Below, piece after piece: positions 23,986-32,944 of a stretch of 64,000 nucleotides of DNA. Source of the DNA: Sinorhizobium garamanticum (GTDB lineage Bacteria > Pseudomonadota > Alphaproteobacteria > Rhizobiales > Rhizobiaceae); the NCBI RefSeq assembly GCF_029892065.1, contig NZ_CP120373.1:2425001-2489000 (forward strand), written 5' to 3'. A program made the position numbers and the translations under genes. The notes beneath the pieces were generated by a model. It worked only from the letters and a program-made list of their open reading frames with translations, ran no database searches and had not been told where the DNA came from. The first letter of the stretch is position 1; each line of letters opens with the position of its first letter.

Positions 23986-25476
23986 TCATGCCACGTCCTC
24001 GAAACGCTGGAGTTGAACCGTCTCGCCGGTGCTCTCCAGTAAAAAGCGCATCAGCAGATTCTTTGCCGCCAACATGCGATAGGCGCTCGTGGCGCGCCAG
24101 TCGGTGATCGGCTGGTAATCGGTCTCGAAAGCTGCCTGCGCCGCACGAACAGCCTCCTCGCTCCAGGGCTGGCCGATGAGGGCCGCCTCGACGGCCTTCG
24201 CCCGCTTGGGCGTCGCGGCCATGCCGCCGAAGGCGACGAGGGCGGTGCGGACGCGATTGTCCTCGTCAAGCGCAACCCGGAAGGCGCCGAGGAGGGCGGA
24301 GATATCCTCGTCGCGACGCTTGGAGACCTTGTAGGCGGCGAAACGATCGCCGTCAGGCAGCGCGGGAACGAAGATGCTTTCGACGAATTCGCCCGGCTTG
24401 CGATCCTGCTTGCCGTAGCCGATGAAGAAATCCTCGAGCGGCAGCGTGCGGGTGCCGTTCTTCGATCGCAGGGTGACCGATGCGCCGAGGACGATCAACG
24501 GTGGTGGGCTGTCGCCGATCGGCGAGCCATTGGCGATGTTGCCGCCGATCGTGCCCATGTTGCGGATCTGTTCGCCGCCGATGCGATCGATGAGCTGGCC
24601 GAAGGCCGGGTAGGCATTGGACAGGGCATCGAACGCGGCCGTATAGCTGACGCTGGCGCCAATCGTCAGGCCCGCGTCCGTGCGGTCGATCCGTTGCAGT
24701 TCGGCGATGCCGTTGATGAACACCGCCGGATTGAGCGGTCGCATCTGCTTCGTCACCCAGAGACCGACATCGGTTGCGCCGGCGACGATCGTCGCGGTCG
24801 GATGTTCGTCCAGCGCCGTCGCGAGTCCCGTCGCGTCCGCCGGCACGATCAGACAGTCCTCGCCCGTGCGGATCACGATCGTTTTCGTAGAGCGGAGCGC
24901 TTTCAGCCGTGCGGTGACCGCTTGCCGCGTACGGGTGATCGGATCGAAGATTGCCGAGGGGCGTTCCCGCGCTGCGGCCTCTGCCGCCCGCACGATCGGC
25001 TCATAGCCGGTGCAGCGACAGAGATTGCCTTGCAGCGTCTTCTCGATTGCGGCCCGGCTCGGATTGTCGTTCGTCAGCCACAGGCCATAGAGCGACATGA
25101 CGAAGCCGGGCGTGCAGAAGCCGCATTGCGAACCGTGGAAATCGACCATGGCCTGCTGCACCGGATGGAGCGTGCCGTCCTTGGCCGCGAGATGCTCGAC
25201 GGTCACGACATGCGTCGCGTTCAGCGAGCCGATAAAGCGGATGCAGGCGTTGACGCTTTCGTAGACGAGTCTTTCGCCGTTCTCGCCATCGTTCGAAAGG
25301 CGGCCAACCAGCACCGTGCAGGCGCCGCAATCGCCTTCAGCACAGCCCTCCTTCGTCCCGGTCAGCCGGCGCTCCAGCCTCAGATAGTCGAGCAGTGTCG
25401 CGGTCGGCGCGACGTCCGAAAGGGCGACCTCGGTGTCGTTCAGGATGAAGCGGATGCTGTCGGATGCCTGTGCCAT
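23986..25476 (-). CDS. xdhA: Xanthine dehydrogenase, FeS/FAD small subunit
   Basis: A 496-residue subunit carrying two 2Fe-2S clusters and FAD. The plant-type ferredoxin ligands are in CAEGDCGACTVLVG (Cys 45, 50, 53), the second cluster in CGFCTPGFVMSLY and LCRCTGYEPIVRAAE, and the FAD domain has MGTIGGNIANGSPIGDSPP. It forms the heteromeric enzyme with XdhB. The start is placed at ATG 25476 (MAQASDSIRF) with GGAA upstream; ATG 25485 (adding MIG) is equally in frame. A mosaic repeat and bdhA lie upstream on the same strand, an order reported for the bdhA-xdhA2-xdhB2 operon of S. meliloti (from memory). Confidence 0.92.
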   Translation of the reverse strand: MAQASDSIRFILNDTEVALSDVAPTATLLDYLRLERRLTGTKEGCAEGDCGACTVLVGRLSNDGENGERLVYESVNACIRFIGSLNATHVVTVEHLAAKDGTLHPVQQAMVDFHGSQCGFCTPGFVMSLYGLWLTNDNPSRAAIEKTLQGNLCRCTGYEPIVRAAEAAARERPSAIFDPITRTRQAVTARLKALRSTKTIVIRTGEDCLIVPADATGLATALDEHPTATIVAGATDVGLWVTKQMRPLNPAVFINGIAELQRIDRTDAGLTIGASVSYTAAFDALSNAYPAFGQLIDRIGGEQIRNMGTIGGNIANGSPIGDSPPPLIVLGASVTLRSKNGTRTLPLEDFFIGYGKQDRKPGEFVESIFVPALPDGDRFAAYKVSKRRDEDISALLGAFRVALDEDNRVRTALVAFGGMAATPKRAKAVEAALIGQPWSEEAVRAAQAAFETDYQPITDWRATSAYRMLAAKNLLMRFLLESTGETVQLQRFEDVA

Positions 25477-25492
25477 GCCAATCATTCCGTTG

Positions 25493-25597
25493 CTGCCGTA
25501 TGTTCCCTTAATCGTACCCGATTTAAGGATAAAACATGCAGCAATTCAAAGTGCTACAGCGTCGTTTGCGCGTCTGATTAGACTCGCGGCGGCGTAG
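25493..25597 (+). repeat. Mosaic palindrome copy 5, degenerate ends
   Basis: The left outer arm is altered (CTGCCGTATGTT for CTGCATGTTT), while the inner arms, AAACATGCAG, the linker and hairpin 2 are kept with several changes (GGCGGCGTAG at the end). It lies between bdhA and xdhA, inside the presumed operon. Confidence 0.75.
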
Positions 25598-25647
25598 ATT
25601 GGAACGCAATACGGGCGGAAACCGCTTACGCTTTTCCTTAGTCCGCT

Positions 25648-26424
25648 CTACTGCGCAGTCCAGCCGCCATCCATCGAGACATGCGTGCCGGTGATCTGCG
25701 CAGCGTCATCGCTCGCAAGATAGAGCGCCAGCGATGCCACTTGCTCGACCGTAATGAATTTCTTGGTCGGCTGGCCCTTGAGCATCACGTCGTTCACCAC
25801 CTGCGCCTCCGTGATGCCGCGCGTCCTAGCCTGGTCCGGGATCTGCTTCTCGACAAGCGGTGTTAGTACGTAGCCGGGGCAGATCGAGTTCGCGGTGATG
25901 CCGTTTTCCGCGACCTCCAGCGCGACCGTCTTGGTGAGGCCCATGATACCATGCTTGGCCGCGACATAGGCGGACTTGAACGGCGAGGCGACGAGCCCAT
26001 GCGCCGAGGCGATATTGATGATACGCCCCCAGCCTTTCGCCTTCATGCCCGGCAGCGCGGCGCGGATCGTGTGGAAGGAAGAGGAGAGATTGATGGCGAT
26101 TATCCGGTCCCATTGTTCGACCGGAAAGTCCTCGACTTTCTCGACATATTGCACGCCGGCATTGTTGACGAGGATATCGACACCGCCGAAGCGCGTCGCA
26201 GCGGTCGCCATCAGGTCGGCGATCTCGTCGGGTTTGGTCATGTCCGCGGGATGATAGATGACGATGCCGCTTCCGAGTCCGGCGACGTCGTCCGTCACTG
26301 CCCTGATCTCGTCCGGCGCACCGAAGCCATTCAGCACGATATTGCCTCCGGTCTTCGCGAAAGCCCTGGCAATCGCCAGACCGATTCCGCTCGTCGAACC
26401 CGTTATGACCGCAGTTTTTGTCAT
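25648..26424 (-). CDS. bdhA: D-3-hydroxybutyrate dehydrogenase
   Basis: A 258-residue short-chain dehydrogenase oxidising 3-hydroxybutyrate to acetoacetate with NAD, the first step in using poly-hydroxybutyrate-derived monomer. The nucleotide motif TGSTSGIG (residues 8-15), NNAGVQYVEKVEDFPVEQW, the catalytic Ser in NIASAHGLV and YxxxK in SAYVAAKHGIMG, and the end VSMDGGWTAQ are all as in rhizobial BdhA, and the length is identical to the family norm. The start is ATG 26424 (MTKTAVITGS); an upstream open extension is not homologous. It is divergent from glpK across 305 bases and upstream of xdhA on the same strand. Confidence 0.9.
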   Translation of the reverse strand: MTKTAVITGSTSGIGLAIARAFAKTGGNIVLNGFGAPDEIRAVTDDVAGLGSGIVIYHPADMTKPDEIADLMATAATRFGGVDILVNNAGVQYVEKVEDFPVEQWDRIIAINLSSSFHTIRAALPGMKAKGWGRIINIASAHGLVASPFKSAYVAAKHGIMGLTKTVALEVAENGITANSICPGYVLTPLVEKQIPDQARTRGITEAQVVNDVMLKGQPTKKFITVEQVASLALYLASDDAAQITGTHVSMDGGWTAQ

Positions 26425-26729
26425 TTTGTTCTCTCCCTCGCGCTGCCGCTCCTTGTCACCGGTTCGAGCGGGTCGCGGACGAAACGCGCCGCGCTGTTCC
26501 TCGTTCCGCCTCGGCTCGGTTTTGCAATGCAACAGTGTCAACCTACGCGGAAAAATGCACGGGTGACAATTGTGTTTTTCAGATTGCCGACGCAGATTTG
26601 GCGCCGTTCGCACGGGCAATGGAATTGCGTTTCGTTTTCGTTTGACATTCGTTTTTCCGTCGTATTGAAGTTTTTCGAATGTCGTCCTTGAGGAAGGCGC
26701 GACGTCGAGGTAAGGCCGGGGAGGGGCGC
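26425..26729. other. 305-base divergent promoter region, bdhA and glpK
   Basis: The AT-rich centre (about 26560-26680) contrasts with the flanking genes and presumably holds both promoters. No clear operator symmetry, hairpin or further gene is seen. An open frame reading into glpK from 26679 lacks an RBS, whereas GGAGGG precedes the ATG at 26730. Confidence 0.6.
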
Positions 26730-28223
26730 ATGGGCGAATATATTCTCGCGATCGATCAGGGCACGACATCGAGCCGGGCGATTGTTTTCGACCGCAAGCA
26801 GAAGGTCGCCGGCGTCGGCCAGAAGGAATTCAGGCAACATTTCCCGAAGTCGGGCTGGGTCGAGCACGACCCGGAAGAAATCTGGCAAACGGTTCTCTTC
26901 ACCGTCAAGGAGGCGATCGGAAACGCGGGTATTTCCGCAAGCGAGATCGCCGCGATCGGCATCACGAACCAGCGCGAGACGGTGGTCGTATGGGAGCGGG
27001 AGACCGGAAAGCCGATCCACAATGCGATCGTCTGGCAGGACCGCCGCACGGCGTCCTTCTGCGAAAAGCTGAAGAAAAAGGGCTTTGAAAAGACCTTTGC
27101 GAAAAAGACCGGCCTGCTGCTCGATCCCTATTTCTCCGGCACGAAGCTCAACTGGCTGCTTTCGAACGTGAAGGGGGCGCGGGTGCGCGCGGCAAAGGGC
27201 GAGCTTTGCTTCGGCACGATCGACACTTTCCTCATCTGGCGGCTCACCGGCGGCAAGTCCTTCGCGACGGACGCGACCAACGCATCGCGCACGCTCCTCT
27301 ACAACATCGCCGACAATGCCTGGGACGACGACCTGCTCGATATTCTGCGCGTTCCGCGGGCGATGCTGCCGGAGGTCAAGGATTGCGCCGCCGACTTCGG
27401 CGTGGCTGACTCAGCGCTCTTTGGCGCGGCGATCCCGATCCTCGGCGTCGCCGGCGACCAGCAGGCGGCGACGATCGGTCAGGCCTGCTTCACGCCCGGC
27501 ATGCTGAAATCGACCTATGGCACCGGCTGCTTCGCCCTGCTCAACACCGGCAGCGACATCGTCCGCTCAAAGAACCGCCTGCTTACCACCATCGCCTATC
27601 GTCTCGATGGCGAAACCACCTACGCGCTCGAGGGTTCGATCTTCGTTGCCGGTGCGGCCGTGCAATGGCTGCGCGATGGTCTCAAGGTGATCAAGGCGGC
27701 CCCGGACACCGGCACGCTTGCCGAGAGTGCCGATCCCTCGCAGGACGTCTATCTCGTTCCGGCCTTTACCGGCCTCGGTGCGCCGCACTGGAATCCTGAT
27801 GCTCGCGGCGCGATCTTCGGCATGACGCGCAACACAGGCCCGGCAGAGTTTGCCCGGGCGGCGCTCGAAGCTGTCTGCTACCAGACCCGCGATCTGCTCG
27901 AGGCCATGCACAAGGATTGGCGCAACGGCGGCAGGGATACAGTGCTGCGCGTCGACGGCGGCATGGTCGCGTCCGACTGGACGATGCAGCGCCTCTCCGA
28001 TCTGCTCGACGCCCCGGTCGATCGTCCCTTCATTCTCGAGACGACGGCGCTTGGGGTCGCCTGGCTTGCCGGAAGTCGCGCCGGCATCTGGCCAAGCCAG
28101 GAGGAGTTCGCGAGATCCTGGGCGCGCGACCGGCGTTTTGAGCCGAAGATGGACGAGGCGACACGTAAGGTGAAGCTCAAGGGCTGGCGCAGCGCGGTCA
28201 AGAGGACGTTGATCGCGGCTTAG
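26730..28223 (+). CDS. glpK: Glycerol kinase
   Basis: A 497-residue FGGY-family kinase phosphorylating glycerol to sn-glycerol 3-phosphate. The N-terminal phosphate-1 motif [83 protein letters not shown] and [13 protein letters not shown] appear in canonical order, and the length is typical. The start at ATG 26730 ([11 protein letters not shown]) follows GGAGGGGCGC. No glpF, glpD or glp transporter gene is near, so it stands apart from the rest of glycerol metabolism. It is divergent from bdhA. Confidence 0.95.
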   Translation: MGEYILAIDQGTTSSRAIVFDRKQKVAGVGQKEFRQHFPKSGWVEHDPEEIWQTVLFTVKEAIGNAGISASEIAAIGITNQRETVVVWERETGKPIHNAIVWQDRRTASFCEKLKKKGFEKTFAKKTGLLLDPYFSGTKLNWLLSNVKGARVRAAKGELCFGTIDTFLIWRLTGGKSFATDATNASRTLLYNIADNAWDDDLLDILRVPRAMLPEVKDCAADFGVADSALFGAAIPILGVAGDQQAATIGQACFTPGMLKSTYGTGCFALLNTGSDIVRSKNRLLTTIAYRLDGETTYALEGSIFVAGAAVQWLRDGLKVIKAAPDTGTLAESADPSQDVYLVPAFTGLGAPHWNPDARGAIFGMTRNTGPAEFARAALEAVCYQTRDLLEAMHKDWRNGGRDTVLRVDGGMVASDWTMQRLSDLLDAPVDRPFILETTALGVAWLAGSRAGIWPSQEEFARSWARDRRFEPKMDEATRKVKLKGWRSAVKRTLIAA

Positions 28224-28578
28224 AGCAACGCCCGATCTGCCCGAATCGCGGCTACCATGCGCGGGCGGCAATCCCTCTCTGCGGGGCTCCCCGCTTCCTT
28301 TCCGACGAGGTCGATCTCGGTGCGGGGTCGGACGTGGCGCATATCGATAATACTCGAAGGTATAGCTGGAGAGATATGCGACTCCGCGCGCCATGGTGAG
28401 CGCTGCCATTCCCGCACACGCGCGCACTCCTGGACCGAATGAGGCCCAGCACAACGGCGATTTAGCCCCCGACCAACGGCTCCTGTAGGAGGATCATCAA
28501 CCGACCCGGGATCGACTTGACTCACGCATAGCTCGCCGGCTATATATTGATCAATAGCCAGCGGGGTATTGATCCCAA
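28224..28578. other. 355-base intergenic region with no clear gene
   Basis: Several short frames exist on both strands. None has a convincing start and protein match, apart from a weak cytochrome P450-like signature on the minus strand near 28411-28439, reported separately. The 3' end, just before the ArsR gene, contains AT-rich symmetric sequence around ATTGATCAAT (28547-28556), a plausible ArsR-type operator or promoter. Confidence 0.5.
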
Positions 28579-28902
28579 ATGTCGAACGCTCACGATGTTC
28601 TCTTCAGGACGCTTGCCGATCCGACTCGGCGGGCTCTCTTTGAACGCCTTTGCCGTGAGGGGGAAAGGACGGTCGGAGCCCTGACGGCGCGGGCCGGGGT
28701 GTCGCAACCCGTCGTCTCAAAGCATCTCGGGGTCCTGAAGCAGGCGGGTTTGGTGCGCGACCGCCACGAAGGTCGCCATACGTACTACAGCGCCCAACTC
28801 GGCGCGCTTGCCCCGCTGGTCGATTGGACAAGCCAGATGGCCGGGTTCTGGCAAAGCCGCTTCGACGACCTCGAAGACCTACTGAAAAGGATGGACCAAT
28901 GA
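28579..28902 (+). CDS. ArsR/SmtB-family transcriptional regulator
   Basis: A 107-residue winged-helix regulator: LFRTLADPTRRALFERLCRE, the recognition region GVSQPVVSKHLGVLKQAGLV, and the wing RDRHEGRHTYYSAQ. There is no Cys-based metal site; this subgroup (with a downstream SRPBCC partner) is the non-metal type. Its stop overlaps the start of the SRPBCC gene (ATGA), the classic two-gene arrangement in which the regulator controls the pair. The start is ATG 28579. Confidence 0.88.
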   Translation: MSNAHDVLFRTLADPTRRALFERLCREGERTVGALTARAGVSQPVVSKHLGVLKQAGLVRDRHEGRHTYYSAQLGALAPLVDWTSQMAGFWQSRFDDLEDLLKRMDQ

Positions 28903-29330
28903 ATGAAACGTTGCCCGAAACGCGCTCCGTCGTGGTCGAACGCGAGATCCCTCATCCGCCGGAAAAGATCTGGCGCGCGCTCACCCAGCCACATCTGGTC
29001 GAGGAGTGGCTGATGAAGAACGATTTCAAACCGGTTGTGGGTCACCGTTTCAATCTTCGCGGAGATTGGGGCGGAGTATTGGATTGCGAGGTGCTAACCG
29101 TAGAGCCGAACAAAAAGCTGACCTACACTTGGAATTTCGCCCACGAGGATCCGGCCTACGATCTGAAGAGCGTGGTGACTTTCACCCTCACCCCAACGAG
29201 CACGGGGACACAGCTGCGCATGGAGCAGTCGGGCTTCCGGCCGGAACAGCGGCAGGCCTACGGAGGCGCCAACGCGGGATGGCAGAAGTTCTTTGCAAAT
29301 CTGGAGCAGGTCTTGGCGAGGATGGATTGA
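28899..29330 (+). CDS. SRPBCC (AHSA1-like) domain protein
   Basis: A 143-residue START/Bet v1-like protein of the AHSA1 subgroup: VVVEREIPHPPEKIWRALTQ, HLVEEWLMKNDFKPVVGHRF, a KLTYTWNF strand, VVTFTLTPTSTGTQLRMEQS and the terminal helix GWQKFFANLEQVLARM. Such proteins bind hydrophobic ligands in a cavity; the ligand is unknown. It is translationally coupled to the ArsR regulator. The start is ATG 28899; the open frame upstream is within the arsR gene. Confidence 0.88.
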   Translation: MNETLPETRSVVVEREIPHPPEKIWRALTQPHLVEEWLMKNDFKPVVGHRFNLRGDWGGVLDCEVLTVEPNKKLTYTWNFAHEDPAYDLKSVVTFTLTPTSTGTQLRMEQSGFRPEQRQAYGGANAGWQKFFANLEQVLARMD

Positions 29331-29508
29331 AGTCTGCCGCCATCGCTCAAAATGGGCCAAACGAGGCCCGATCCACTGCGCTTCATGCGGTCGGCCTACT
29401 GCTGCAATGAAGTGAACACTCCCGTTGGAAACGGTGCGTTTCCTCAACGGCATTTGCGGCTCGATGTGATGCCAACTATTTCTCTGCAAACAGCAACAGG
29501 GAGGCATC

Positions 29509-30567
29509 ATGGAACTCGGGCTTTACACATTCGCGGACGTCGATCCGAATGCGATCGACAAGGGAGCCGAAGGACGGCGGCGTCTCGCCAATCTGCTTGA
29601 GGAAATCGAGCTTGCCGATCAGGTCGGGCTCGATGTCTTCGGTCTTGGCGAGCACCACCGACCGGACTATGCGGCCTCGGCGCCGGCGGTGATCCTGGCG
29701 GCCGCGGCCTCGCGTACAGCCAAGATCCGATTGAGCAGCGCCGTGACGGTGCTGAGCTCGGACGATCCGGTGCGGGTCTTCCAGCAGTTTTCGACGCTCG
29801 ACCTTCTCTCCAACGGCCGCGCGGAGATCATGGCCGGACGAGGATCCTTCATCGAATCCTTCCCGCTCTTCGGCCAGTCGCTCGACGACTACGACCAGCT
29901 CTTCTCCGAAAAGCTGGATCTGCTGCTGGCGATCCGGGAGACGGAGAAAGTCACCTGGTCGGGCGAGCTGCGTCCGCCGATCGACGACCGCGGTGTCTAT
30001 CCGCGCCCGCTACAGAATCCGCTGCCGCTCTGGATCGCCGTCGGCGGCACGCCGCAGTCGGTCGCGCGGGCCGGCGCGCTCGGCTTGCCGATGGCGCTTG
30101 CGATCATCGGCGGCGAGCCCCGCCGTTTCGCGCCGCTCTTCGATCTCTATCGCGAGGCGGCGCGCCGCGCTGGTCAGGACATCGCGAAGCTGAAGACCAG
30201 CATCAATGTTCACGGTTTCATCGCCGACACAACGGAGAAGGCGGCTGACCAGTTTTACGGACCGCAGGGGGAGGTGATGAACCGCATCGGCCGTGAACGC
30301 GGCTGGGGGCCGACGAACCGCGCCCACTTCGACCAGGCGCGCAGCGCGACCGGCAACCTCTTCCTCGGCGATCCCGAGACCGTGGCGGAAAAGATCGTCG
30401 CGCATCAAAAGCTCTTCCGCAATGATCGCTTCCTTCTGCAAATGGCGATCGGCCTGATGCCGCACGACCAGATCATGCGCGGCATCGAGCTTTACGGCAC
30501 CAAGGTCGCGCCGCTGGTCCGGGAGATGCTGGCGGAGGAACGCCGATCGCAGCCTGCCGGCGCCTGA
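29509..30567 (+). CDS. LLM-class flavin-dependent oxidoreductase
   Basis: A 352-residue luciferase-like monooxygenase fold protein. It has the barrel signature [14 protein letters not shown] at the start, the [16 protein letters not shown] active-site strand, [39 protein letters not shown] and [17 protein letters not shown]. It would use FMN or F420-like flavin, and the substrate is unknown. The start is ATG 29509 after GGGAGG. It stands between the SRPBCC gene and map with about 180 and 67 bases on either side. Confidence 0.88.
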   Translation: MELGLYTFADVDPNAIDKGAEGRRRLANLLEEIELADQVGLDVFGLGEHHRPDYAASAPAVILAAAASRTAKIRLSSAVTVLSSDDPVRVFQQFSTLDLLSNGRAEIMAGRGSFIESFPLFGQSLDDYDQLFSEKLDLLLAIRETEKVTWSGELRPPIDDRGVYPRPLQNPLPLWIAVGGTPQSVARAGALGLPMALAIIGGEPRRFAPLFDLYREAARRAGQDIAKLKTSINVHGFIADTTEKAADQFYGPQGEVMNRIGRERGWGPTNRAHFDQARSATGNLFLGDPETVAEKIVAHQKLFRNDRFLLQMAIGLMPHDQIMRGIELYGTKVAPLVREMLAEERRSQPAGA

Positions 30568-30634
30568 ACGTCCGCTGTCGGCGCTGGCATATGCCGCGCC
30601 GGCACGCTACATGTGGCCGCGAAAGTGAGATACC

Positions 30635-31384
30635 ATGACCCTCAACAACGACGAAGATCTCGAGCGGCTGAAGGAAATTGGCCGCATTTGCGCCAATGCT
30701 CTCCAGGCAATGGGCGAGGCGCTCGAACCCGGCATCACCACGGCGGAGCTCGACGCGATCGGCCGCAAGGTGCTGGAGGATGCGAGCGCGCGCTCGGCGC
30801 CGGAGCTCTGCTACAAGTTCCCCGGCGCAACCTGCATCAGCGTCAACGAGGAAGTTGCGCACGGCATCCCCGGCAGCCGCGTGATCCGCGCCGGCGACCT
30901 CGTCAACATCGATGTTTCGGCCGAGAAGGACGGCATCTTCGCCGATACGGGCGCTTCCTTTCCGGTGCCGCCGGTAACCACAGCAATCGACAGGCTTTGC
31001 CGCGACGGCAAGCGCGCCATGTGGGTCGGACTGAAGCAGGTGCGCCCGGGTCAACCATTGGCTGCGATTGGCAATGCCATCGGCGACTTTGCCCGCAAGA
31101 ACCGTTATTCGCTCGTCACCAACCTCGCGAGCCACGGCATCGGCCGTTCGTTGCATGAGGAGCCGGGCGAGATCGCCACCTGGCCGGACCCGTCCGAGCG
31201 GCGGCACATGACCGATGGTATGGTTTTCACCGTCGAGCCGTTCTTGTCGATGGGCGCTCACTGGGCGGAAGGCGGAGACGATGACTGGACGCTCTACAGC
31301 GAGCCGCGCGCCCCGACGGTCCAGTATGAACATACCGTCGTCGTCACGCGCGGCGGGCCGCTGGTCGTGACTTTGCCGGGCTGA
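30635..31384 (+). CDS. map: Type I methionine aminopeptidase
   Basis: A 249-residue metallopeptidase removing the initiator methionine. The pita-bread fold ligands are seen: Asp pair in LVNIDVSAEKDGIFADTG, His in LASHGIGRSLHEEPGEI, Glu in VFTVEPFLSMG, and Glu in QYEHTVVVT. There is no N-terminal zinc finger, as usual in bacteria. Length is standard. Because rhizobia often carry more than one map gene, this could be the secondary copy. The start is ATG 30635 (MTLNNDEDLERLKEIG). Confidence 0.93.
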   Translation: MTLNNDEDLERLKEIGRICANALQAMGEALEPGITTAELDAIGRKVLEDASARSAPELCYKFPGATCISVNEEVAHGIPGSRVIRAGDLVNIDVSAEKDGIFADTGASFPVPPVTTAIDRLCRDGKRAMWVGLKQVRPGQPLAAIGNAIGDFARKNRYSLVTNLASHGIGRSLHEEPGEIATWPDPSERRHMTDGMVFTVEPFLSMGAHWAEGGDDDWTLYSEPRAPTVQYEHTVVVTRGGPLVVTLPG

Positions 31385-31478
31385 CGCACCACTGACCCCG
31401 TGGATCGTTCGATTCCTTCAATAGGACGTTCAATTATAGTCATTTGTCGTCTTCTTGCTGCGGTGCAATAAGAAGACC

Positions 31479-32777
31479 ATGAGCACGCTTCACAAACTGC
31501 CGGACCGCGATCACGTCCCTTCGAAGCAAACCGGTGCCGGCCTTCATGAGGTAAAGCACCGCGGAAGCAAAGAGCCGGCGTCTTCCGTCGTGCATCCCGC
31601 TCCGAGTGACAATCTCGCGGCTACGGCGGTCGCCGGTGCCATCGCGATGGCAGTTGCCATGGGCTTCGGCCGTTTTTCCTACACGCCGATCCTGCCGGCG
31701 ATGATGGCAGATGCTGGGCTCTCGCCGCGGGACGCCGGGCTGATTGCATCGGCGAACTTCGTTGGCTATCTCGCCGGCGCCGTGCTTGCGGCCTATGGCT
31801 GGGCTCATGGTCGCGAACGGCGGATCGGCCTCGCGGCGCTCGTGGCGACGACGCTATTGCTCGCCGCCATGGGGATGACGTCCTCCGTGCTCGCTTACTC
31901 GGTCATTCGTTTCCTTGCCGGCCTCGCCAGCGCCTTCGCGATGATCTTCATCTCGGGGATCGTGCTGGGAGAGGGGCTGCGCGCCAGATCGGAGCATGTA
32001 CCGTCGGTGCATTTCGGCGGCGTCGGTCTCGGCATCGCCCTTTCCTCGATTTGTGTCTGGGCCGCGCTGCTTGCGGCCGCCGGCTTCTCCACGTCGCAGG
32101 CCGACTGGTTCACCGGTGCGCTCGTCGCGCTTGTAGGCACGGTCGTCGTGGCTGCGCTGCTGCCGCGCGGTCATATTGCCGCGAGCGGGGGTGAACGCGA
32201 ACGACCGCTGACGTGGACGCGGCCGTTGACGGTCATGACGCTTACCTACGGCTTCTTCGGCTTCGGCTATGTGATCACCGCCACGTTTCTCGTCGCCATG
32301 GCAAGGGATGCCAGCGGCGGCCACAGCGTCGAATTCCTCGCTTGGCTGCTGACGGGCGCGAGCGCCGCGGTCTCGGTTTATCTCTGGCGCTTCGCGGTAC
32401 CGAGCTTCGGGCTTGCCGGCGTTTACGCCATCGGCCTGCTGGTGGAGGCTGCGGGGCTTGTTCTGACCGTTTCGTTGCCCTTGCCCTTCGCGCCGCTCAT
32501 AGGCGGCTTGATGCTCGGCGCCACCTTCATGATGATCACGGCCTACGGGCTGCAGATCGGCCGGCGCCTTGCGCCGGAAAGCCCGCGCCGGGCGCTGGCC
32601 TTGATGACCGCAGCTTTCGGCATCGGCCAGATCATCGGACCGCTGGTGGCGGGGTGGCTGGCCGAACGGACCGGCGATTTTACCCTGCCGACGCTCGTAG
32701 CAGCCGGCGTTCTCTTTTGCTGCGGAAGCGTGGTCGTCCTCGAACTGCGCAAGATCAACCCCGCGCTGGATCGTTGA
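31479..32777 (+). CDS. YbfB/YjiJ-family MFS transporter
   Basis: A 432-residue inner-membrane protein with about twelve membrane segments starting near residue 45 after a hydrophilic leader. The early signature AMAVAMGFGRFSYTPILPAM and the following DAGLIASANFVGYLAGA are those of the YbfB/YjiJ subfamily. The transported substrate is not known. The start is taken as ATG 31479 (MSTLHKL) with AAGAAGA upstream. The leader of 45 residues is longer than usual, so a later start is possible. bacA follows 168 bases on, after a hairpin. Confidence 0.85.
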   Translation: MSTLHKLPDRDHVPSKQTGAGLHEVKHRGSKEPASSVVHPAPSDNLAATAVAGAIAMAVAMGFGRFSYTPILPAMMADAGLSPRDAGLIASANFVGYLAGAVLAAYGWAHGRERRIGLAALVATTLLLAAMGMTSSVLAYSVIRFLAGLASAFAMIFISGIVLGEGLRARSEHVPSVHFGGVGLGIALSSICVWAALLAAAGFSTSQADWFTGALVALVGTVVVAALLPRGHIAASGGERERPLTWTRPLTVMTLTYGFFGFGYVITATFLVAMARDASGGHSVEFLAWLLTGASAAVSVYLWRFAVPSFGLAGVYAIGLLVEAAGLVLTVSLPLPFAPLIGGLMLGATFMMITAYGLQIGRRLAPESPRRALALMTAAFGIGQIIGPLVAGWLAERTGDFTLPTLVAAGVLFCCGSVVVLELRKINPALDR

Positions 32778-32868
32778 TTTCCAAGGTCATCCGGCTGACG
32801 CGCAGGAAAAATTTGAACGCGCGCAGATTGATGAAATAACAGTAACATTCACATTACCTAATTGTTGC

Positions 32869-32887
32869 CTAGGGCGAATTGCCCTAG
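32869..32887 (+). promoter_or_regulatory. Perfect hairpin upstream of bacA
   Basis: CTAGGGC-GAATT-GCCCTAG, a 7-bp perfect stem followed by TTT, ending 57 bases before the bacA start and 91 bases after the preceding stop. It can be read as a short terminator for the MFS gene, as structure in the bacA leader, or as an operator. Confidence 0.4.
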
Positions 32888-32944
32888 TTTCGGCACATCA
32901 AGGGGCAAGTCATTGTCCCTCCTCAGAAGCGAGAGTGCCGCACC

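Noticed and set aside
28220..28525. 101-codon minus-strand frame in the glpK-ArsR gap
   Set aside because: No RBS or homology; composition like neighbouring shadows. The P450-like stretch in another frame is reported only as a weak finding.
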